From: Gracilaria domingensis
Lineage: Eukaryota; Rhodophyta; Florideophyceae; Gracilariales; Gracilariaceae
Direction: 5' to 3'
DNA: 35,807 bases
Assembly (NCBI GenBank): GCA_022539475.1
Contig: VCMS01000420.1
Location: forward strand, 1 to 35,807
The first letter of the stretch is position 1. The number at the start of each line of letters is the position of its first letter. The notes below the pieces were generated by a model. It did not search any database, was not told the origin of the DNA, and saw only the letters and a program-made list of their open reading frames with translations. A program made the position numbers and the translations under genes. Shown here piece by piece: positions 1-10,345 of this stretch.

Positions 1-3000
1 CTTCTGGTGCTCTTGCTACGTAATGCCGCAAGCGGGTTCACCAAAACCTTATTGAACCTTTCGGCCTGCCCGTTTGTCTGCGGATGATATGCCGTCGTGA
101 GAGCGTGCGTAATACCGAGATCAGCAGAGAGCGACTCGAAGTACTTGGCGACGAACTGCGGGCCATTGTCGGTGAGGAGGTAAGTAGGAATCCCGTAAGG
201 GTAGACCCAATTCTCGAGGAACGCGATAGCGATATCAGCGGCCTTCGTGTCCGACAGCGGTATGGCTCGAGTGAGCTTAGTAAAGCGGTCCGTTATCACC
301 AATATGTATCTCTTCTCGCGTCCGGTTTTCGGCAATGGTCCGAGTATGTCCATGGCCACAAACTCGAAGGGACCCGTTGCCGGGAACAACTTCAAGTATT
401 TTTGGTTCCTGAAATGAGTTCCGCGAACGGCTCGACACGGTTCACACCGAGAGACGGTCTCAAATACATGCTGCGACATGAGTGGCCAGTAGAAATCCCG
501 ACGTAGGGTGTAGTACATCTTGATTGCACCGGGGTGTCCAGCCAAGCGTTGGAAATGAGCGAGTTCAAGAACTCTTTCCCGTAGGGACTCCGGTACGACT
601 CTCTGTACTGCTCCGTCGATCGGTGATATTCTGCACAGTATCCCGGGACGGTTGTAGTCAAACTGGGACTTAGGATCTCCGACGGATTCGGCCTTAGCTT
701 TGCAGAAAGGGTCCCTCGCCTGGGCGGCAATGAACTCTTCAACCGTTATCGGAGTGACGTCAGGTTGCTCCGGGACGGTTGTGAATACATGCAAGGGCTC
801 ACCGTCATCGGTGGTTGTTGGCCAGTTGATCAGCGCGTCCTTGATGACTTCTCCGTTAACGAGGATATCTGCCACAACATAGTCCGTGTCGGTCTCCATC
901 TCTTCTATGAACAGGCATGGGATTTCATCCTCCAAAGGCGTCTCATCATTTCCGTCGGTCGGCATCCGTGACACTGCGTCGGCAGGAAGATGTTTTATGC
1001 CGGGTCGGTAGTGTACCTCAAAGTCAAACTCTGCGAGGCGTAGACGCCACCTCGCGAGTCTTCCCGTAGCGTCGGTTATATTGAGGAGCCAGCGCAAAGC
1101 GTTGTGATCCGTTCGAACTACAAAACGTTGTCCTTCCAGGTATGGCCTTAGAAGTAGCATGCTCCATACGATGGCCAGGCAGTGTCGCTCAGAGGTGCTG
1201 TAGTTCCTTTCCAGCGCGGTTAACGAACGGCTCCAGTATCCGATTGGGCGGTAGTCTTTCTCATCTTCTTGCTGCTGTAGCAGAGTACATCCGACTTGAC
1301 GGTCACAGGCGTCCGTCTCCAAGATGTAGGGCTTTCCGGGTTTCGGTAAAGATAGAATTGGAGAGGAGGTGAGCCTCTTCTTCAGTTCTTCGAACGCCTC
1401 CATATCTTCTTCCGAAAACGGTTCGAGGTCGACAGGTTGGTCCTTCTCAAGCTTCCGGTTCAGCGGGTGGGCGATCCTTGCAAAGTTCGGCACGAAGCGT
1501 CTGTAGACATTGGAGAGACCTAGGAACGCCCGGAGCTCGGTCTGTGTCCGTGGTGGTTTAGCTTTTGTCACAGCGTCACAAGTCTTCGACGCCACTTGAA
1601 GCTTCCCGGGTCGGATCACATGTCCCAGGTAATCAACTGCTGACTGGAAGAAGAAGCACTTCTTCAACTTCAGTGTTATTCCGGCTTCTCGGAGTAGATC
1701 AAGTACCTTAGCTAGGTGTCGGTAATGATCCGTGACGGAGCTCGAGTAGATTATGACATCGTCGAGATACACGATAGCAAATTGCCAACGAACCTTATTC
1801 AGGATGACATCTATAGCTCTTTGAAACGTCGCAGGGGCGTTCTTCAAACCAAATGGCATCCGAATAAAGCGGTAGAGACCCACGTGGGAGGTGAAAGTAG
1901 TTTTGTCCCTATCGGGCTTGTCTATTTCCACTTGCCAATACCCCGAGTTGGCGTCAAGGGTAGAGAACACTCTTGCGTCTCCCAGTGAATCAATGCATTC
2001 ATCCATCCGTGGTATCGGGTAAGAGTCACGAACTGTGACGGCGTTGAGCTTTCTGTAATCGATGCAGAAGCGCCAGGAGCCATCCTTCTTCAAGGCGATG
2101 ACGACGGGGCTAGCCCACTCTGCCGAAGACGGTTCAATTACTCCTTCCCTCAACATCTTTGTGATTTGCTCCTTCTCCCATTCTCGGGCCTTCTGACCGG
2201 ATCGGTAGGGGGCTTGGTGCACTGGACGTGCATCAGGATCTAGTTCAATCCGATGTTTTGCGGCCGAGATTGTTCCCAAGTGTCCGTCCCACATATCAGC
2301 GTACTCGGAAAGCAGCTGAATGATCTTATTCCGCTGCGGCTCGTACTCTTCACCGATGTGCACTGTCGATGTCCAGTCCGCTTCCGGTGACTCAATCTCG
2401 TCTTTTGTACCCCCCTTCTTAGGGCTGTCGACGTCCTCGTCGACTTGTGTGCTAGTGGGGTTGGTGATGGAGAAAAGAGCAGCGGGGCCTGGTTGAGCTT
2501 CGCCGACTACGGTGTTTTTCGATAGAGTTGTGGGTCGTTCGCTCATGTTGGCCACCAATACATGGAATGGCCGGTTCGGAAGAACTTCCATCACTCCATT
2601 TGCCAGTAGTTGCAAGTTCCGGCGAACGGTTTGAATCTTGTTCTGTAAGTAAACCATTCCACTTGTATCGGTTTGAACCAAGACAGCCGTCTCAGACATA
2701 GGAGGGAGCATGATGGAGCGAGCGACACGAAGCTTCTGTGATGCCGTGTGTCTCGGGATGCGAGCGGGGATGCGCTTCCCATCTCGAGAACCTTTGTGTG
2801 CGTCAAGAAGGGCCACGGGTGGTGAGTTGTAGAACGAAATTTTCCGTTCCCCGGGGTAGATCGCTTTGATGTATCGATCTATAAAGGATGTGCCCAGGAT
2901 ACAGTCCACTGCCAGGTTGGAAGATACAAGAAACCGGATCCGTACCTTCAAGTTACCGAGTCGGATATCCAGGGGTATTACGCCGAGAATATTCATCGAA

Positions 3001-3125
3001 CGGTTGGACGCATCCGATACACGGGGAGCCTTGATCGGTAATAACTGAGACTCCCATCCGGGCGGTAAAGCGCGGGTGTGTACCAGGTTTGGGGATGCTC
3101 CTGTGTCCAGAACAAGTTCAACACT
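1..3125 (-). CDS. pol: gypsy pol polyprotein of element A: protease-RT-RNase H-integrase (partial)
   Basis: Open minus-strand frame that runs off the left edge. Seen in order: aspartic protease with LVLDTGASPNLV at about 3110-3075; a linker; RT with WASPVVIALKKDGSWRFC near 2130-2080, the FxRMPFGL-type block near 1870-1845 and catalytic YLDD at 1758-1769; RNase H with LETDACDRQVGC, SERHCLAIVW and RTDHNALRWLL (about 1330-1090); an HHCC zinc region ending SRCEPC (about 620-435); integrase core with aspartates in VAMDILG (near 350) and LTDNGPQF (near 160) and the glutamate in GQAERFNK (near 45). The integrase C-terminus is cut by the window edge. Upstream, the gag frame ends in TAG at 3214. That frame then reopens with an ATG-led stretch which becomes the pol frame only after a one-base shift near 3125, so protease is out of register in this copy. 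Confidence 0.9.
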
Positions 3126-3213
3126 TCATGATGGAGTCCTTCTTCCGCAACGGCTTTCCGTTCAACGGCTGGACCTCCATTGAGGCTGTCATCCTTGACA
3201 GGGCGCGGCGCCT

Positions 3214-4113
3214 CTACGCGTCCTGCTGAGCGTTTTCCTCCTCTTCAGGATGATGTGGTTCTTCCTCCTCCAGGATAAAGGCCGAACGGCGGGGACTTCT
3301 ATTGGCTGGTTGAGAACTTCCGGGGATCGGAGCGCTATTGTCGGCGCGACTTCCCTGGCTACCGACATTACCGGGTCGACGTCCCTGGCCTCCAGTAAAT
3401 GGCATCCGACGGCGGAAATAACCTTCATCAACCCGATGGGTGTAATTTTGCTCACGTTGCTGGAGCAACTTGTTCCGGACTTCGGCAGGCATCCACTCGC
3501 AGCAAGGGCGGGTAGTTGACAAGCATAAACGACATGCTGGGTTCCGGTTCGGGTCAAAGGATTGTCGAGGGGTTTGGTATGCCGAGTACGGTGTTGAAGG
3601 CATCGTGCTCTGACCCATCTGGGAAGGTGAAGCGGTACTTGTCGCTGGTATCGACGGGAAGGAGACGCTCGGCGAGGGCAACACTGCTAGGGCCTCTCCA
3701 GCCTGGTCTTCTACTACTCCGGACTCCGTACTAGTATCCGTTTCGGTAAGGAGAGCTCGCGTACGCGACTTGCGTGCGTCACGGGCTTTCTCGATCGTGG
3801 AATGAACCTTCTTTCCGCCACGGTGAGTATCTCCTAGACCTTCTGCAAATAGTACCAACTGCCTGAATCCGATCTTCGGGTGTGTTGCAGAATGATTGCG
3901 GACCGAAGCGCGGATCGCTGGTAGTAAACCTTCCACGAATAAAGCCTTCAAACGCGAATCAGTGAATATGTTACCGCAGCGGAGATTCTTCTTCCACAAG
4001 CGGTCCGAGAATTCACTTTCCGTAATTCCGGAACTCTGCCGATAAGTTGTTATATCGTGATACGCTTCCGCGATGACTTCGTCAGTAGCGTACGTCTCCA
4101 GGAGATGGTTCAC
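3214..4113 (-). CDS. gag: gag of element A, C-terminal part (capsid end and nucleocapsid-like)
   Basis: Reading frame of 299 codons that continues gag after a frame change at 4110-4137. The first residues (LLETYATDE) match the start of element B's second gag segment (LLRSYATND), so this is mid-gag, not a true N-terminus; the first codon of the frame is GTG. The capsid-like block contains RLWKKNLRCGNIF and RLKALFVEGLLPAIR. Downstream, a Cys-rich motif (CRLCLSTTRPCC) occupies the place where B has a clear CX2CX4HX4C zinc knuckle, so A's knuckle has lost the usual spacing. The C-terminus is basic, then Glu-rich. The frame ends in TAG at 3214, and the same frame resumes with an ATG a few codons later towards pol. 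Confidence 0.8.
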   Translation of the reverse strand: MNHLLETYATDEVIAEAYHDITTYRQSSGITESEFSDRLWKKNLRCGNIFTDSRLKALFVEGLLPAIRASVRNHSATHPKIGFRQLVLFAEGLGDTHRGGKKVHSTIEKARDARKSRTRALLTETDTSTESGVVEDQAGEALAVLPSPSVSFPSIPATSTASPSQMGQSTMPSTPYSAYQTPRQSFDPNRNPACRLCLSTTRPCCEWMPAEVRNKLLQQREQNYTHRVDEGYFRRRMPFTGGQGRRPGNVGSQGSRADNSAPIPGSSQPANRSPRRSAFILEEEEPHHPEEEENAQQDA

Positions 4114-5513
4114 GACCTCCGGTAGGATCGTTGAAGCTCATCGTCCTCATCCGAATCCACGGCTCCTGACTCGCCCGAGATACGGTTCTTGACGAGCTCT
4201 AAAGCCGAGCTGGATGTGAAAAACTGAAAGAGCCAGACTGCAGCTCCTTCATGAATGCCGTTCTGGTTGCATGCGGTTTTAAACGCACTGAGAAACTTGA
4301 GGACCGTGATCGGATCGTTCCCACTGAACTTCTCGGGAATCTGCAATGCCATCCGTTTAGCGGACTTCGCGACTGTCCGGGCCACTTTAGCATTGTACTT
4401 TCCGGAACCGTTCATCAAGCGGTAGGTCTTGAAGCTCAGGACCTTGGCGAACTCCCGATTGTTCGGCTTGATTCGCCGGATACGGGAGACATCAGATTCG
4501 TCTTCCGTATCACTGGATTGACTCGAATCAGAGTCAGAATGCTCCGAGTCGGTATCGGAGTCGGAGTTTCCATAACGAGTATGACGCGACCCTCGACGCT
4601 TCCTATTACGGTTCTTCCTTTTGTTACGCTTCTTTTTGTCCGGGTTCGGGATGACGTTCGGCGTGCCCCGCGCAGTCTCCCTACTGCGGAGGAGGCCATC
4701 CGAATCCGGTACCAGAACTGGATCGACGTTCGACGTGCCCCGCACAAGTTCTTGATTGTGGAGGAGGCCATCCGAGTTCGGGTTCATCCGAGCCGGTAAG
4801 GGGTTCGACGTGCCTCGAATGGTATCTGCTTCATTGAGGAGCCCTTCCAACCTCGGGTTTCGACCGACGTTCGACGTGCCCACCGCGATCTGCCCATCAC
4901 GGGGGAGGCCGCCCGCATTGTATACTTCATCCCTTGAGGGTTCAGCGCGAGTTGCCCTGTCGGGGTGACCAAGTTGCTGCACCACATCCCTTGCGAGTGG
5001 AGGTTGAGGGTATGATCCAGCAGGCAGTAGGCGATGCCTGCGGAGTTGGTTCGCGACTTCACTTTCCACAGTTTCAACCACCACATCGGTTACAACCGAA
5101 GCATTCCGAAGACGGGTGGACACAGTCTCCACGATCACAGGGAGCTGCGTTTCTATACCGGACCGGACCCGTTGTTCAAGGACACTGTCTACCTGAACAG
5201 GCACACGATTAGAGAGTTCCTCCGTTAACCACCTCTCTAACTGGGGTAGGAGGGAGGCAAAATCCGAGACGGTCGCTGCGTCTAACATGGCGGAGATTGC
5301 CGATTCGGGGCCACGGGTCTGCACACGAGGTGCTGGTCCAGGGTCTCCTCTTCCAACTTCCGTGTTCTGGGGTGCTTCTCCGGTGCGGCGGAGCAAACGC
5401 TCCGGGTTATCCACTTGTGGTACGAGTCCTTGCGGCTCACTGCGGCTACTGTTCGACCGCGGGGGCGGCAGAGAGAGCGCAGGTGGGTTCGATTCGGCCC
5501 TGCCGGTAGTCAC
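4110..5513 (-). CDS. gag: gag of element A, N-terminal part
   Basis: Frame of 467 codons in the gag position of a gypsy element. The N-terminal ~200 residues are Pro/Ser/Arg-rich followed by a predicted helical stretch (LLPQLERWLTEELSN). Residues ~203-290 are four imperfect 24-residue repeats built on SDGLL-x(5-6)-RGTSNV. Residues ~293-310 are strongly basic (KKKRNKRKNRNRKRRGSR) and 316-340 are acidic Asp/Ser. The capsid homology then starts (FSGNDPITVLKFLSAF), matching FSGSDP and DFLARF in element B. No ATG opens this frame after the upstream TAA near 5600; the first conventional alternative start is the GTG at 5513, so the true start is unknown. The frame stops with TGA at 4110, where capsid homology continues in another frame. 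Confidence 0.8.
   Translation of the reverse strand: MTTGRAESNPPALSLPPPRSNSSRSEPQGLVPQVDNPERLLRRTGEAPQNTEVGRGDPGPAPRVQTRGPESAISAMLDAATVSDFASLLPQLERWLTEELSNRVPVQVDSVLEQRVRSGIETQLPVIVETVSTRLRNASVVTDVVVETVESEVANQLRRHRLLPAGSYPQPPLARDVVQQLGHPDRATRAEPSRDEVYNAGGLPRDGQIAVGTSNVGRNPRLEGLLNEADTIRGTSNPLPARMNPNSDGLLHNQELVRGTSNVDPVLVPDSDGLLRSRETARGTPNVIPNPDKKKRNKRKNRNRKRRGSRHTRYGNSDSDTDSEHSDSDSSQSSDTEDESDVSRIRRIKPNNREFAKVLSFKTYRLMNGSGKYNAKVARTVAKSAKRMALQIPEKFSGNDPITVLKFLSAFKTACNQNGIHEGAAVWLFQFFTSSSALELVKNRISGESGAVDSDEDDELQRSYRRS
4648..4915 (-). repeat. Four-copy ~72-bp tandem repeat inside element A gag
   Basis: The plus strand shows GACGTTCGRCGTGCC-like starts near 4652, 4726, 4803 and 4869, each followed by a related segment containing GGAGGAGGCCATCCGA or a variant. 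On the minus strand they encode four ~24-residue units ending RGTSNV, RGTSNP or RGTPNV. The units are diverged, and their spacing stays a multiple of three. Confidence 0.8.
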
Positions 5514-5660
5514 ACGAGCCGAAACAGACTTTGGACGAGCAAGCTCGTCGAGCCGAGAGGACTTCGACTTTGAAGACTTGAGGGGTTGTGCAGCTTTTTA
5601 GGCTACTCCTTACTTCCGATACGGCAAAAACGAATCTATTCTTCCACGAGAAACCGTTCT

Positions 5661-5674
5661 AAGTCGGGAGACCA
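5661..5674 (-). promoter_or_regulatory. Primer-binding site of element A
   Basis: Two bases inside the LTR, the minus strand reads TGGTCTCCCGACTTAG, complementary to a tRNA 3' end ...GTCGGGAGACCA. The same 12-base core sits at the equivalent place in element B. A tRNA ending G72-A73-CCA implies C1 at its 5' end, which is characteristic of eukaryotic tRNA-Tyr; the tRNA identity is inference. Confidence 0.7.
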
Positions 5675-5676
5675 GT

Positions 5677-6224
5677 TGTGAGATAGTGCGCGCGAGCGAC
5701 TACTCAAGAGAATGTCCGGGAACGGTGGTGTGGATGCGCGGCACACGGGGTGTAAGGCCGTGTGAGCTGCCGAGTCGGAAAAGACGGTCGTTGAAGGTGC
5801 GGAGTAGTCCACGGCACTCTGTGGTGAAACCGAGTACGGAGACACGCGCAGTCCAGAAAGGTACCACGCGCCTAGCCAGAGAGCCGGTGCAACGGTAGTG
5901 ATATCGCCGCAGAACAGCCTGTGCGGGTCTTAGACAAGCTGGGTTCCTACTACGACTTAGGATCCGTGCCACGGGAAACAAGACGAAGAACCTAGTAGGA
6001 AGCACCTTGGTTTACTGTCATGGTGGCTACAGCCGAGCTGGCGAAAATAAATACCTCGTCCGGCGTCGCCACACACGTGTACGACTTACCGATCACGGGG
6101 CACTAGCTGCCACCGGCATACACGTGGACTACTACTACTACTATATCTACTACAACAATGTCATCCGACGAGCGGGTTTCCTTACAGTGCCACCACTGCA
6201 ACCGTCACGGCACAGTATCTTACA
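5677..6224 (-). repeat. 5' LTR of element A (548 bp)
   Basis: The plus-strand ends are TGTGAGATAGTGC and GCACAGTATCTTACA, giving imperfect terminal inverted repeats (TGTRAGATA) of TG...CA type. The left end abuts the primer-binding site. The right end abuts element B's integrase frame. A short hairpin-forming motif GGCGTCGCC lies at 6062-6070, about 150 bp into U3, and resembles the hairpins of the LTRs at 13143-13166 and 18189-18207. A (TAC)n run lies at 6126-6146. The C-terminal 24 codons of the B integrase frame (to 6150) are really LTR sequence. Confidence 0.82.
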
Positions 6225-7470
6225 ATAATCACCCACAGATGGGAAACTGTCCAAGGTAGCTTGTGATTCTAACGCCAATGGCGGGGGTGTCCGTGACAGA
6301 ACCAGTTCGAATGGGGAAACAACAGTAGTCCTGTGTACCTGCGTGTTGTACACAAAGGTTAACGCGTCGGTGTATAAGTCCCATGTTTTTGGGAGGTCAG
6401 CAACGTAAGAACGGAGAGATGCCAGCATCGTACGGTTGTACCGTTCAACTTGCTCATTACATTGGGGATGGTAAGTGGTCGTGAAGAGGTTCTTCACGTC
6501 CATGATGCGACATACATCCTGGAAGAACCGGGATGCGAATTGCTTTCCGTTATCGGATAATAACTGCACAGGAGGACCGTACACGAAGATCCAGTGCGTG
6601 GCGAACGCCTGCGCGACTGTGAACGCGGTGATCGTCTTTAGAGGTACTGTCCGAACCTGTTTCGAGAACCGATCCGTGATAACGAGAAGGAACTTATTGC
6701 CTCTCCGAGTGGTCAACAATGGTGCGAGAATATCGATTCCCACAAATTCAAGCGGCACCCTGGCAGGGAGTAGTATCACTTTCTTCGAATTCTTTCGGAG
6801 TTTCACGCGAATTCTCGCACAATCGGCACAGAAGCGTACCGTAGCGTAACAATCCACCGCCATGGCGGGCCAGTAGAAGTCTCTCCTCAAGGTGAGGTAC
6901 AACTTTCTTCTACCTGCGTGGCCACCTAACTTTGCGTAATGCGAAAGGTGTATGATCCTCGTCTGCAGCGAGTGTGGTACCACAACTTGTGGGTGTGATC
7001 GGACTGTCCTTACGAGGTAACTGATGTCGTTGACCTCGAATGAGAGGGTGGCTCCACCGTTAAGTCTGGCACGGATCGTGATGCAGAACGGGTCTCCATG
7101 TTGTTCTCGGATCATTTCTTCCGATGACACCGGTACAAAATTTCCCGGTAGGGGCTTTACAGCCTCGGCTTTGCCTGCAACAAGCAGTTCATCAAATTCA
7201 GCCTCCATATCGTCCCAGTCATCTGGCCAGTCGTCAAGCCGCCATTCCGGGGGTTCCGGTTCATCATCGTTGACGACGAAGCAAGGATTGTCACCGTCCT
7301 CAACGACCAGAGTTTCTCCATTCGTGGGTAAGCGCGACAGCGCGTCCGCCTGGGTGTTCATGGTCCCTTTTTTGTATACGACGTCGAAGTCGAATTCCGC
7401 TAGGCGGAGCCTCCACCGCATGAGGCGGCCTGATGGGTCAGAGATATTCACCAACCACCTCAACGAGAAA
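6225..7470 (-). pseudogene. pol: gypsy RNase H end and integrase of element B, C-terminally cut by A
   Basis: Minus-strand frame holding the end of RNase H (GSFSLRWLVNISDPSGRLMRW, truncated here to its key part), a DFDVVYKKGTMNTQADALSRLP linker region, an HHCC zinc domain (...LGGHAGRRKLYLTLRRDF... CADCARIR) and the integrase core. Integrase landmarks are EFVGIDIL (about 6750), LLSDNGKQFASRFF (about 6560) and EQVERYNRTM (about 6440), which supply the D, D and E residues. The frame then enters the LTR of element A after ...FPSVGDY, so the final residues to the stop at 6150 are not integrase. It is joined to the preceding RNase H frame by a one-base shift near 7465. Confidence 0.88.
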
Positions 7471-7966
7471 GATCCGTGTACACGGTGAAGTGCACACCGA
7501 GCAGATAAGGACGGAGGGTAGATAATGCCCATACGACTGCAAGGCACTCTTTCTCCGAAATGGAGTAGTTCCGTTGATGAACGTTAAGCGAACGTGACCA
7601 GTACCCTATGGGTTTCCGTTCTACCTCGGGAGTGGTTTGGAACAGCGCGCAGCCTACTTGGTATTCGCTCGAGTTCGTGTCCACGGAGAACGGCAATCCC
7701 GGTTTTGGTAACGATAGGATCGGTGCTGATGTAACAGCCTCCTTCAAGGAGTTAAACGCTTCCACTTCTATGGGCGTGAAGGGGTCCAGTTTCGGTGGCT
7801 GACATTTTCGCAAGAGAGCGTTGAGGGGAGCCGCAATGTCCGAAACGTTCGGTACAAACCGCCTGTAGACGTTGACCAACCCTAGGAAGGAGCGTAATTC
7901 CGTTTGAGTTCGCGGTTTCTTCGCCTTGGCGAGTGACGTGACGCTAGCTTTTTCGATCGTCAGCCG
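7460..7966 (-). pseudogene. pol: RNase H domain of element B pol
   Basis: Same frame as the RT segment but separated from it by an in-frame TGA at 7967-7969, where gypsy elements normally have Gly (RPG). Motifs: VNVYRRFVPN connection region, VDTNSSEYQVGCALFQ with the first catalytic Asp, SISEKECLAVVWAL with the Glu, and VYTD at the last Asp, after which the frame is lost one base too early. RNase H degrades the RNA strand during reverse transcription. Confidence 0.85.
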
Positions 7967-8659
7967 TCATGGACGGATGATGTGTCCAAGATACTTGACG
8001 GTGTCGATGAAGAATTCACACTTCCTCAACTTGAGGGTTATTCCCGCATCACGCAGAGTGGTCATCACGTCCATGACATGGGTGAGATGATCGTCCAGAT
8101 TACTGGAAAACACGATGATATCGTCAAGGTAGACCAGACAGGTCCGCCACTTGAAGCGGCTCAACAAAATGTCGATGGCACGCTGGAACGTAGCGGGCGC
8201 GTTGGTTAGGCCGAAAGGCATCCGCTTGAAGCGGTAGGAGCCCGAGTGGCACACGAACGCAGTCTTATCGCGGTCTTCCTCCCTGATGGGGACTTGCCAG
8301 TATCCCCAATTGGCATCCAATGCCGTGAACACCGTGACGGTAGCGTCACCGAGCGAATCGATACACTCGTCCATACGATAGATTTGGTAAGCCTCTCTTA
8401 CCGTCACTGCATTGAGCCGGGGATAGTCGACACAGAACCTCCAGGTTCCGTCGGCCTTGAGAGCCAGTTCCACTGGGGATGCCCACCGCGATGCGCGTGT
8501 TCGATGACACCTGCGCGCAGCATCTTTTCCACTTGGAACTGTTCTTTCTCCCGAGCCTTCGGTCCTGCTCTGTAAAGGGGTTGTGAAACGGGACGCGTGT
8601 TCGGTAAACAATCGATACGATGTTCGGTTGCATTTATCTCTCCAAGAGAGCCATCCCAC
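7967..8659 (-). pseudogene. pol: Reverse transcriptase core of element B
   Basis: 230-codon minus-strand frame. From about 8505 it contains RT: WASPVELALKADGTWRF, LNAVTVREAY, FTALDANWGYWQV (catalytic Asp), RMPFGLTNAPATFQRAI, YLDDIIVFSS (catalytic YLDD) and LKLRKCEFF. It is the same family as element A RT at roughly 60-70% identity by eye. The first ~50 residues of the frame are out-of-register translation; the true upstream sequence continues in the neighbouring frame (8404-9174), so there is a frameshift near 8505. The stop at 7967 is a nonsense change in the RPG motif. Confidence 0.88.
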
Positions 8660-9174
8660 ATTGGGGTAAACTCCCGTAACATGTCTCTTAGAAGTTCAGG
8701 GTGCGACTCCGGTACATGACCGAGATCAAGTTCTTCGAGCGCCTTCAAGGGGTCAACTTTGTCGTAGCTCGTGGGCTTACGCTCTTCTGTCCCTGACATA
8801 GGGTGTGGTTCCGAGTCAGTCGGTTTCTTCTCCGTTGCGACGGTATTGATACCCGTGGAATCAGCAGAAACTGCAGCTCCCTCTCCCTCCTTAGATGGGG
8901 CGACGTCCTCTTCGGAGGTAACTAGTCCAAGGACATCGGCAACCGTCATCTTCGTCGGAAGCATCGCGAGTGGGTGCGGTGTCACAGACCCAATGACTTG
9001 GTTCTTCACCAGATACTGGGGGGTGCTGCCAAGATTGGCATCGAGTATCCGAAACGGAGTATCCGGTGTGACTTGCACAACACTATTCGCGACAGCGAGT
9101 TGGCACTTCTCGTACAACGAGGTAAGCAGTTGAATAACCCGAAGACCGTGTTGACAGGAATTAACTGATACCAT
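8404..9174 (-). pseudogene. pol: Protease-RT linker and RT N-terminus of element B
   Basis: 256-codon frame. The C-terminal part includes HRIDCLPNTRPVSQPLYRAG and REKEQFQVEKMLRAGVIEH, the conserved entry to the gypsy RT domain. Upstream is a variable acidic linker (PTDSEPHPMSGTEERKP). Residues after ...RAGVIEHA are out of register. The preceding protease segment is in another frame, with the switch near 9178. Confidence 0.78.
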
Positions 9175-9177
9175 AAC

Positions 9178-9876
9178 TTGGGACTCAGGCGGGAATCAAC
9201 GAAGCGACGCGGAGCTTGGTGGACTTGCGCGACGCCGGTGGCGGGGCCTGCGCAACAGGGAGTGGAACTTGCTTCCGCGATGACTGCTTCTTGCTTCCGC
9301 GATGACTGCTTCAGCGGACGACAGACGATCGGAACCGATGAACCATCGTCAAGTTCTACACGCCTGAGGCGGGGCCTGATTGCATCGACAAACCTGTCGC
9401 AGTAATCGCAACCCAAAATGACTGGGGCAGCCAATGACCGAGAAACGATGAAGTCGACCCTCACCACGGAAGTTCCCAAACGCACAACTAAGTCGATGTA
9501 CCGTTGTTAATGGGTTGTTATTCGCGTCAGCGATATCAGGAAGCACCCTGCGGCGGATACGTTCCCGCCATTGCAGTGTGAGAAGGGACTCCACGATGAA
9601 GTTCGGACCTTCACCTGTGTCTAGTACAGTCAGGTAACGCACCATAAACTCGGGGCTCAGGCCAAGGTCAGCGTACACCTTATAGTTTCGCTTTACCATC
9701 ACCATGATTCGGTCCGGGGTCCGGTTATTTCTTCCGCGTATCCACGGTCGACGCAGAACACCGAGGTGCTCCGAATCCGCGTCTGCGGCGTCTTTCCTCG
9801 AGAGAACTTTCACCGGGGAGCGAGGCAACGACGCCTTGGGCGGCAACAGCCTCAACTCTGAGGACGTCTCTCCCAA
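9178..9876 (-). pseudogene. pol: Aspartic protease of element B (frameshifted)
   Basis: Two overlapping minus-strand frames together give the retropepsin. The first (9876 to about 9530) carries the active-site motif LTVLDTGEGPNFIVESLL. The second (9485 to 9178) carries the fold's second half, VRVDFIVSRSLAAPVILGCDYCDRFVDAI, where ILG is the conserved flap-side motif. A frameshift between about 9530 and 9480 separates them. The protease would process Gag-Pol. Confidence 0.75.
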
Positions 9877-10345
9877 AAGGGAGACTGCCTCGTTCAGTTT
9901 CTCGGAACTTCCGCCTGCGGCGGATGCTCAGGTTCCTCGGCAACGAGTGCTTGGGCTCGCTGGCCGCGGGGTCTCGCGTTTGCAGTATGCGGTTCGGCAA
10001 CGGGCGGACGGTTTGGATGCACAGGTGGTGCTTGGGCATTCCGCTGCGGCGGTGCTGCGGTGGTGCTGCGACAGCGTGAGAGAAGCTCGTCTTCGCACGC
10101 AAGTACGACGTCATAGGGACAGTTTTCTTCTCCTCCGGAGTCAAAGCTTCATAGTTCACTGTGACCATGGGCATATCCCTCATTGAGAGGAGGCACTGCG
10201 GTGAGATGTGACCTTGCGTATAACAAACGTGACAGATCGGCGTTCCCATTCCCGAACGCGGGGTACCATTCCGAGAATCGGTGAACCCTACCCTGGGGCG
10301 TGTGTCCTTCCATCCAGGCCGTTGAAAACGAGTTGCTCCGTTCAC
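9725..10345 (-). pseudogene. gag: Nucleocapsid zinc-knuckle segment of element B
   Basis: 206-codon frame overlapping the gag stop by four bases. It contains a canonical zinc knuckle, CHVCYTQGHISPQC (CX2CX4HX4C), preceded by basic residues, then VNYEALTPEEKKTVP. Knuckles of this kind bind the element's RNA. The later part of the frame, after about 9876, is out of register with the protease. The GTG at its top is an accidental first codon; the segment is the continuation of gag after a one-base shift near 10345-10370. Confidence 0.75.

Larger units (their letters stand above)
1..6224 (-). mobile_element. Ty3/gypsy LTR retrotransposon A (3' end beyond the window)
   Basis: Minus-strand element in the order 5' LTR (5677-6224), primer-binding site, gag (5513-3214), pol (3125 to the left edge) with protease, reverse transcriptase, RNase H, zinc-binding domain and integrase. 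RT-RNaseH-integrase in one frame before the integrase end is the Ty3/gypsy order. The right boundary lies inside the integrase gene of element B: B's reading frame stops exactly at the LTR end (6225). A is therefore a later insertion into B. Its pol is open for about 1,040 codons, while B carries many lesions, which supports A being younger. Two frameshifts (near 4110-4137 and near 3125) suggest this copy is no longer fully functional. Confidence 0.92.

Noticed and set aside
4251..4799. 182-codon plus-strand ORF
   Set aside because: It is the antisense of element A gag, including its repeat and acidic tract, and has no independent features.
6150..6224. C-terminal 24 codons of the B integrase frame
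   Set aside because: This stretch is LTR sequence of element A read by chance; B homology ends at 6225.
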